51,974 nt of DNA from Actinomycetes bacterium (GTDB taxonomy: Bacteria; Actinomycetota; Acidimicrobiia; Acidimicrobiales; Acidimicrobiaceae): NCBI GenBank assembly GCA_021784675.1, contig JAJYHR010000180.1, positions 1 through 51,974 on the forward strand, given 5' to 3'. Positions 46,067 to 51,974 of this stretch are shown piece by piece. Under the pieces are notes generated by a model that was given only the letters and a program-made list of their open reading frames with translations, made no database searches and was not told the origin of the DNA. The translations under genes and the position numbers were made by a program. The first letter of the stretch is position 1. The number at the start of each line of letters is the position of its first letter.

Positions 46067-47368
46067 TTGGTGACCTGCTTGGTTCCTCTGGGTACGCTAA
46101 TCAGCGTGAACGGCGACTCCGAGACCGAGATCAGATCTGATGTGACCGTAGTCGGTGGCGGACCGTCGGGAGCGGCCACCGCCTACTGGCTGGCGATGCG
46201 TGGCTTCGACGTAACCGTGGTGGAGAAGAAGATCTTCCCTCGCGACAAGACCTGCGGAGACGGCCTTACTCCGCGCGCGGTGGTCCAGCTTGAGGCGATG
46301 GGCATGGCCGACTTCCTAACGACCCAGCACCGATACGTCGGGCTTAGAGCCGTCGCCTTCGGCCGCAGCTTCGAGATCCCCTGGCCCAAGCACCCGGAGT
46401 TTCCAGAGTACGGGTACGTATCGCGGCGGAGCCTCCTCGATCAGGCGGTCCTAGATCGGGCGCGGGAGGCTGGCGCCCGGGTACTCATGCATCACGAGGC
46501 ACTCTCGGCCGAGACAGGGGCAGGCGGCCTGGCTGCGGTGCTAGCAAAGAACCTCGACACCGGCGAAGTTTGCCGGCTGGTATCCAAGTTCTACGTGCTT
46601 GCCGAAGGTTCGAACGCTCGGGTCTCGAGAAGCCTAGGCGCGGTGAGGAACCCGGGGAAGCCCCTCGGCCTGGCGATCCGCGCCTACCACCCCACCACCC
46701 GGGCGAGCGAGGAGTGGATCGAGTCCCATCTCGAGCTTCGGGACGACTCCGGGGCGATCATCCCCGGCTACGGCTGGATCTTCCCCGCCGGGAACGGCGC
46801 GGCAAACGTCGGCTTCGGGCTGCTCTCCAACCGCTCGCGGTGGCGTAAACTGAACACCACTCGAGAGCTCCAGCGCTTCATCGATGCCACCGACGGGTCC
46901 TGGACCTTCGGGGACGCAGAGTTCCCTGCGACCGGCGGGAAGCTCCCCATGGGCCTAGCCATCTCTCCAATCGCGGGACCCAACCACATAATGGTCGGCG
47001 ACGCCGCAGCCAGTATCAACCCCTTCAACGGGGAGGGCATCTCCTACGCGTACGAGACGGGGCGGCTTGCGGCCGGAATACTGACTCAGGCGCTGGCGAC
47101 CGGGGATGCCTCCATGATCAAGGCCTACCCTGAGCAGCTCCGAGCGCGCTTTGGGCTCTACTACGCCGTGGGAAACGCCTTCGTCCGGCTCATTTCGGAA
47201 CCCAAGCTGATGTCGGCCGGCGTCTGGTCGGCGATGCGGTCGCCCGCGCTGCTGGCGCCGGTAGTGACGGTAATGGCCAACCTGCTGCCCGGGTCCTCGG
47301 CAGCCCAGGTCGAACGGATCTATCGCCTTGCAAACGCCGCCAGAGAGAGGTTCTCCTCCGCGGGTTAG
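46067..47368 (+). CDS. Geranylgeranyl-reductase-family FAD-dependent oxidoreductase (possible menaquinone-side-chain reductase); start may be GTG 46106
   Basis: DVTVVGGGPSGAATAYWLAMRGFDVTVVEKKIFPRDKTCGDGLTPRAV; VGDAAASINPFNGEGISYAYETGRLAAG. Confidence 0.9.
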   Translation: MVTCLVPLGTLISVNGDSETEIRSDVTVVGGGPSGAATAYWLAMRGFDVTVVEKKIFPRDKTCGDGLTPRAVVQLEAMGMADFLTTQHRYVGLRAVAFGRSFEIPWPKHPEFPEYGYVSRRSLLDQAVLDRAREAGARVLMHHEALSAETGAGGLAAVLAKNLDTGEVCRLVSKFYVLAEGSNARVSRSLGAVRNPGKPLGLAIRAYHPTTRASEEWIESHLELRDDSGAIIPGYGWIFPAGNGAANVGFGLLSNRSRWRKLNTTRELQRFIDATDGSWTFGDAEFPATGGKLPMGLAISPIAGPNHIMVGDAAASINPFNGEGISYAYETGRLAAGILTQALATGDASMIKAYPEQLRARFGLYYAVGNAFVRLISEPKLMSAGVWSAMRSPALLAPVVTVMANLLPGSSAAQVERIYRLANAARERFSSAG

Positions 47369-48258
47369 CTGTGGAGGCGGAACTCTTGAAACCGGTGGGC
47401 GAAGCTCACCCTTCCGCGCCAGGTAGAGCTGGGACCCAGGTGGTAGTCGGCAGGGTCCGCCCCACCAAGCTGCTCCCCCTTCCAAAAATAGTCCGGCCCG
47501 GAGCCCGCCACCAGCTCCCAGGAGAGCTGGCCGCCGGCGACTTCAAGAAGCCAGCCACGGCTCGGTCCCGGTCCCAGCGCACCAGCCGAGAACTGAAGGA
47601 TCGTGTCCGACAGCCGCACGACGCTGGCAGCGTGGACGTGACCGCAGAGGTAAGCGATCACGCGCTCGCTCCCGAGCACCAACGACGCCAGCCGGCCGGC
47701 AGCTGGACCGATGAACCCCTCAGAGCCAAAGGTCGCCAGGACGCCATGGTCCCGCACCAAAGAGAGTGGGTAATGCCCGGCCACGATCACCGGAGCCCCC
47801 GGCCGGGAGAGCGCCTCCTCGAGTTCGGCGAGAGCACCATCAGGATCCCGCTCCCTCAATGCGACCGCGATCACCTCGACCTCCCCAACCCGCTTGGAGA
47901 CCACCGGCCCCTGCTCGAACACCCGAGCAAAGTTGGTCCGCGCCCAGTCGACGTTCTCGTAGCGCTCGAGCACCGGAAACTTGAAACCGCGATCGAGGTT
48001 GGCGCCAAGGTCGTGGTTGCCTGGGAGGGCCAGGTAATCGACACCTATTGAATCAAGCCACCGCTTGACCCCGCGCAGCTGCCCCTGGTCCCACGTGCCG
48101 TAGCTGGTGAGATCGCCGGAGACCAGCACCAGGTCGGGGCCAAGCCCGCGGAGCTCTCGCCAAGAGCTGTTCAGAGTCGACGACACCCCGACGTACAGCC
48201 GCTCCGGGCGGGTCTCGAAGTGGAGATCCGATAGGTGAAGAAGGCGCATCCCGTCCAC
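47365..48258 (-). CDS. Calcineurin-like metallophosphoesterase
   Basis: LLHLSDLHFE, VLVSGDLTSYG, LALPGNHD, VAGHYPL, YLCGHVHAA. Confidence 0.93.
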   Translation of the reverse strand: MDGMRLLHLSDLHFETRPERLYVGVSSTLNSSWRELRGLGPDLVLVSGDLTSYGTWDQGQLRGVKRWLDSIGVDYLALPGNHDLGANLDRGFKFPVLERYENVDWARTNFARVFEQGPVVSKRVGEVEVIAVALRERDPDGALAELEEALSRPGAPVIVAGHYPLSLVRDHGVLATFGSEGFIGPAAGRLASLVLGSERVIAYLCGHVHAASVVRLSDTILQFSAGALGPGPSRGWLLEVAGGQLSWELVAGSGPDYFWKGEQLGGADPADYHLGPSSTWRGRVSFAHRFQEFRLHS

Positions 48259-48447
48259 TTTCAGCTAGCTACCGTCTCCCAGTTTGGCACCTTAACGTAA
48301 ACGCCAGCACAAGTTGGAATTTCGGTTTGCCAAAAGAAGCGCGATGAACCCGGCTTGCTCTCGGGCAAGTCCGGCGGGTACGATGGTCTGCCGGCGAGAC
48401 TCTGCTGGGCAGCTCGGCTCGATGGCGACGAGGACGGGAGGCGGCAC

Positions 48448-49461
48448 GTGTGCACTGCCAGCAACGCTTCGGAAGGGTCGGGGACCGCACTGGAGCCGCT
48501 CAAGCTCGAACCAGTCGAGCGGGTGCGGGTAACCGTGCTGATCGACAACTACGGTGACGTCTTCGCCCCTTCCCAGGGGCCGGCAACCCGCAAGCACCTG
48601 CTCTCTCCAACCCCCAACCCGGTAATGAATGGCGGCGCAACCCTGGTACCGCTCGTGGCCGAGCACGGCTTCTCCGCGCTGGTAGAGGTGGAGACCGGCA
48701 GCACAAGGCGCAGGCTCCTCTTCGATACCGGCGTCTCCCCCGGCGGGTTGGCGCACAACCTGAGCCTGCTCGACATCAACCCGCTGGAGATCGACGCCAT
48801 CGTCCTCAGCCACGGCCACTTCGACCACACCGGAGGCTTTGCGGGGTTAGTCGAGCGCTACGGGAGCCACAACCTTCCCATCCTGGTGCACCCGCACGCC
48901 TTCCGGCATCGGCGGTTGCGGTCCGGGAACGGGGTGATCGACCTGCCCACCCCTTCTCGCCGCTACTTCGAGCAGTCGGGATTCCAAGTCTCCGAGGCCG
49001 AGAACCCCAGCTTTCTCCTCGATGGATCCGTACTCGTAACCGGCGAGATCGAGCGCAAGACCAGCTTTGAAACCGGCTTCGCCGGGCAGGAGGCCGAGAT
49101 CGGCAATGGCTGGATCCCGGACCCGCTAGTCCTCGACGACCAGGCTTTGGTCATCTCGGTCAGGAACCTTGGACTCGTCGTCATCACCGGTTGCGGCCAC
49201 GCCGGCATCATCAACACCTGCCAGTACGCACGCTACCTGACCGGCCAGAGCAAGATTGCCGCGGCGGCGGGGGGCTTCCACCTCTCCAGCGTGAGAGATC
49301 CAATTGCGCTCGCCCAGGTAGTAGAGGCTTTCGAAGACCTCGATCCCGGGTACCTCATGCCCGGCCACTGCACCGGCCTGCAGGCCACCTTTGCCATGAT
49401 GGAGCGCTTCGGAAGCCGGGTGATCCCCAGCCTCGTAGGAACGACGCTCACCCTGGGCTAA
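48448..49461 (+). CDS. MBL-fold metallo-hydrolase; GTG start with GGGAGG SD
   Basis: VLSHGHFDHTGG, VITGCGHAGIINTCQYA, YLMPGHCTG; similar in layout to the beta-RFAP-synthase-like MBL family. Confidence 0.88.
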   Translation: MCTASNASEGSGTALEPLKLEPVERVRVTVLIDNYGDVFAPSQGPATRKHLLSPTPNPVMNGGATLVPLVAEHGFSALVEVETGSTRRRLLFDTGVSPGGLAHNLSLLDINPLEIDAIVLSHGHFDHTGGFAGLVERYGSHNLPILVHPHAFRHRRLRSGNGVIDLPTPSRRYFEQSGFQVSEAENPSFLLDGSVLVTGEIERKTSFETGFAGQEAEIGNGWIPDPLVLDDQALVISVRNLGLVVITGCGHAGIINTCQYARYLTGQSKIAAAAGGFHLSSVRDPIALAQVVEAFEDLDPGYLMPGHCTGLQATFAMMERFGSRVIPSLVGTTLTLG

Positions 49462-50743
49462 GCAGCGCCTCCCTCGCCTCGTTGGCCGCAGCCGAGGCGA
49501 TATCGATGGTCCGGTCGATCTCATCGATGCCGTGGCTGAGGCCGGGAAACATGATCTCGTAAGGCCCCGGAGCAAGCGCGATCCCTCGCCGGAGCATCGC
49601 GTGGAAGAACTTGGGATAGATCCCTTTCGATACCGACGCGGTCGCGTCCCGGTAGTTCTTCACCGGCGCGTCGGCAAAGAAGATCCCCATCAGCGACCCG
49701 ACTCGGGGAATCTGCACCGGGAGACCCGACTCGGAGATAACCTTCTCCAACCCCTCCGCCAGCTGCTGGGCACGGCCGGCGAGCATGGCGTAGCTCGACT
49801 CCTCAAGGGCATCGAAGACGGCGAGGCCCGCCGCGGTCGCCACCGGGTTGCCCGAGAGCGTGCCGGCCTGGTAGACCGGGCCAGTCGGAGCCAGCGTGCT
49901 CATGATCGCTTCGGGACCGGCCACTGCGCCGATCGGCAAACCCCCGCCGATCACCTTGCCGAAGGACCAGAGATCCGGGGTAATTCCGAAGAAGGTCGAA
50001 GCGCCCCCGTAGGCAAGGCGGAAACCGGTGATCACCTCGTCAAAGATGAGCAGAATACCCATCTCGGCGGTTCTGCTCCTCAACTCCTCCAGGAAGCCGG
50101 GCTCGGGCGGGACAAGACCCATGTTGGCGGCGACCGGCTCCACGATGACCGCCGCTATCGACTCGTCCAGATCGGGGAGCTCGTTGTAGGGTACCACCGC
50201 CGTGTCCGCCACCACCGACGGCTCGACGCCTGCGGTCGCCGGGATCCCGAGCGAGGCGGCGCCAGATCCGGCCGAGGCTAGCAACGCGTCTACGTGCCCG
50301 TGGTAGCAGCCCTCGAACTTGACGATCTTGTGCCGGCCGGTGTGGCCGCGGGCAAGTCGGACCGCCGTCATGGTGGCCTCGGTCCCCGAACTGGTCAGTC
50401 GGACCATCTCGACCCCTTGCACCCGGGCGGCGATCCGCTCAGCAAGGCGCACCTCTCCGAGCGTCGGGGCCCCGTAGGTCGTTCCCAGAGCGGCCGCCCC
50501 CGAGACCGCCTCGGTGACTCGGGGATCGGCGTGGCCAAGGATTACGGCGCCATAGGACTGGACGTAGTCGAGGTACGTCCGCCCCTCCACATCGGTCACG
50601 TAAGCCCCGCGCGCCTCCCTGACGAAGTAGGGCACACCGCCGACCGAGTTGAAGGACCGGACCGGCGAGTTCACCCCGCCGACCAGCACCCGCTGAGCGC
50701 GCTCGAAGGCGGCGGCGTTCCCGCTCTCCTCTACTCCATCCAA
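49448..50743 (-). CDS. hemL: Glutamate-1-semialdehyde 2,1-aminomutase
   Basis: RVLVGGVNSPVRSFNSVGGVPYFV; IFDEVITGFRLAYGGA; WSFGKVIGGGLPIGAVAG; TTG start. Confidence 0.96.
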   Translation of the reverse strand: MDGVEESGNAAAFERAQRVLVGGVNSPVRSFNSVGGVPYFVREARGAYVTDVEGRTYLDYVQSYGAVILGHADPRVTEAVSGAAALGTTYGAPTLGEVRLAERIAARVQGVEMVRLTSSGTEATMTAVRLARGHTGRHKIVKFEGCYHGHVDALLASAGSGAASLGIPATAGVEPSVVADTAVVPYNELPDLDESIAAVIVEPVAANMGLVPPEPGFLEELRSRTAEMGILLIFDEVITGFRLAYGGASTFFGITPDLWSFGKVIGGGLPIGAVAGPEAIMSTLAPTGPVYQAGTLSGNPVATAAGLAVFDALEESSYAMLAGRAQQLAEGLEKVISESGLPVQIPRVGSLMGIFFADAPVKNYRDATASVSKGIYPKFFHAMLRRGIALAPGPYEIMFPGLSHGIDEIDRTIDIASAAANEAREALLSPG

Positions 50744-51708
50744 CCCTTGACCTCCTTGGCGAAATAAGTTAGGACCAGGTCCGCGCCGGCACGGAAGATT
50801 GCGGCCAGCGACTCCAGCGCCACCGACTCCCGATCGAGAAATCCGGATGCGGCGGCGGCGATGATCATCGAGTACTCGCCAGATACCTGGTAGGCAGCGA
50901 CCGGCCGGTCAGAGATCTCCCTAGCGGCGGCGATGATATCGAGGTAGTAAGAGGCCGGCTTGACCATGATCATGTCGGCTCCTTCCTCGAGGTCGAGCTC
51001 GATCTCCCTCAAAGCCTCCCGCCGGTTCCGGTAGTCCTGCTGGTAGGCCTTCCGATTCCCGCCTCCGGCGATCTCGACCTCTACCGCATCCCTGAAGGGG
51101 CCGTAGAGGGCGGACGCGTATTTGGCGGAGTAGGCCAGGATTCCGGTATCCACCAGCCCCGAACCGTCCAGCGCCTCCCTGATGGCCGCCACCTGGTGGT
51201 CCATCATCCCCGAGGGAGCTACGAAGTCAACGCCGGCCTCGGCCAGGGAGAGCGCGAGCTCCTGGTAACGCAGGAGGGTCCTGTCGTTGTCGACCCTCCC
51301 CAAGCTGTCGAGCACGCCGCAGTGGCCGTGGGTGGTGTACTCGTCCATGCACAGATCGGACATGACAGTCAGCTCATCACCGAAACTCCGTTTCAGGGCG
51401 CCGATAGCCCGCTGGAGAACGAACTCTTGTCGGCAGGCCAGGCTCCCATCGGAGTCCTTCTCGTCGGTGACCCCGAACAGCAGGATGGTGCCAACGCCCG
51501 ACCCGAGAAGCTCCTCCGCCTCTTTGAGCAGGGAGTCGATCGTGTGCTGGCTCACCCCGGGCATGGAGTGGATCGGCACGGGTTCGGCTATCCCCTCGCG
51601 AACAAAGGCCGGAAGGATCAGCTGCGAGGTAGAGAACCTGGTCTCCGCGACCAGGTCGCGGATCGCCCCTGTGCTCCGGAGACGCCTCGGACGCGGGAAA
51701 GAGCTCAT
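50731..51708 (-). CDS. hemB: Delta-aminolevulinic acid dehydratase (porphobilinogen synthase)
   Basis: RPRRLRSTGAIRDLVAET; DLCMDEYTTHGHCG; VAPSGMMD; MIMVKPASYYLDII. Confidence 0.96.
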   Translation of the reverse strand: MSSFPRPRRLRSTGAIRDLVAETRFSTSQLILPAFVREGIAEPVPIHSMPGVSQHTIDSLLKEAEELLGSGVGTILLFGVTDEKDSDGSLACRQEFVLQRAIGALKRSFGDELTVMSDLCMDEYTTHGHCGVLDSLGRVDNDRTLLRYQELALSLAEAGVDFVAPSGMMDHQVAAIREALDGSGLVDTGILAYSAKYASALYGPFRDAVEVEIAGGGNRKAYQQDYRNRREALREIELDLEEGADMIMVKPASYYLDIIAAAREISDRPVAAYQVSGEYSMIIAAAASGFLDRESVALESLAAIFRAGADLVLTYFAKEVKGWME

Positions 51709-51974
51709 AGCGCCCAATCCTAGCAAGGCCAGCCGGCAACTCACGGGCGAGGGACTTTGGCGATCAGCTGATCATCCCTGGCGAGCGGCCCCTCCATTCC
51801 CAAAAGAGCCGGGGCGACTCGCCTTCAGCCGTCCTTCGGCCCCACCGAAAGACCTGGCACTGGAGACCGCCCTGCCCGGTAACGCCACCATACTGTAGGC
51901 ATATTGCAGGGAGTCTCCCATGCGTCGATGGACTGATGCGTAGCCGGGCAGGCGAGGTTCGGAGTCAACCTCTC

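Noticed and set aside
51764-51775. 12-bp palindrome gatcagctgatc near the right edge
   Set aside because: Short, isolated and without a nearby assigned start; not enough to call a site.
1-51974. CRISPR arrays, prophage, transposases, defence or toxin-antitoxin systems
   Set aside because: No spaced repeat array and no recognisable cas, integrase, transposase, phage or TA protein in the ORF list.

Overview
High-GC bacterial chromosomal window, probably actinobacterial by gene content (inference). It holds mostly housekeeping and metabolic genes. I saw no CRISPR array, prophage or intact transposase. Left to right: a copper-responsive csoR region with two CsoR-like operators; a cysteine desulfurase; a LacI regulator, an FN3-GH39 glycosidase and an Opp/Dpp-type ABC importer (candidate xylo-oligosaccharide locus); an ABC-2 exporter pair; a membrane-anchored LuxR regulator divergent from a secreted CWB2-like/PQQ beta-propeller protein; isocitrate dehydrogenase; a 1544-aa NAD-glutamate dehydrogenase; GNAT, AlkA-like and MptB-like genes; tRNA-Tyr; yajQ; an unusual phosphoesterase-like/membrane/DUF2156 fusion; a complete 14-gene nuo operon on the minus strand; a geranylgeranyl-reductase-family gene; a metallophosphoesterase; an MBL-fold protein; and hemL-hemB. 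The signals most worth follow-up are: (1) a dense run of stem-loops in the 322-nt GH39-SBP gap; (2) the MprF-like protein with a degenerate phosphoesterase-like N-terminus; (3) a roughly 470-bp MITE-like segment between nuoA and the reductase gene; (4) a 45-bp perfect direct repeat linking the cysteine desulfurase gene to its 3' flank; and (5) paired operators at the csoR and lacI promoters. Family calls come from motif recognition by eye; no searches were run.
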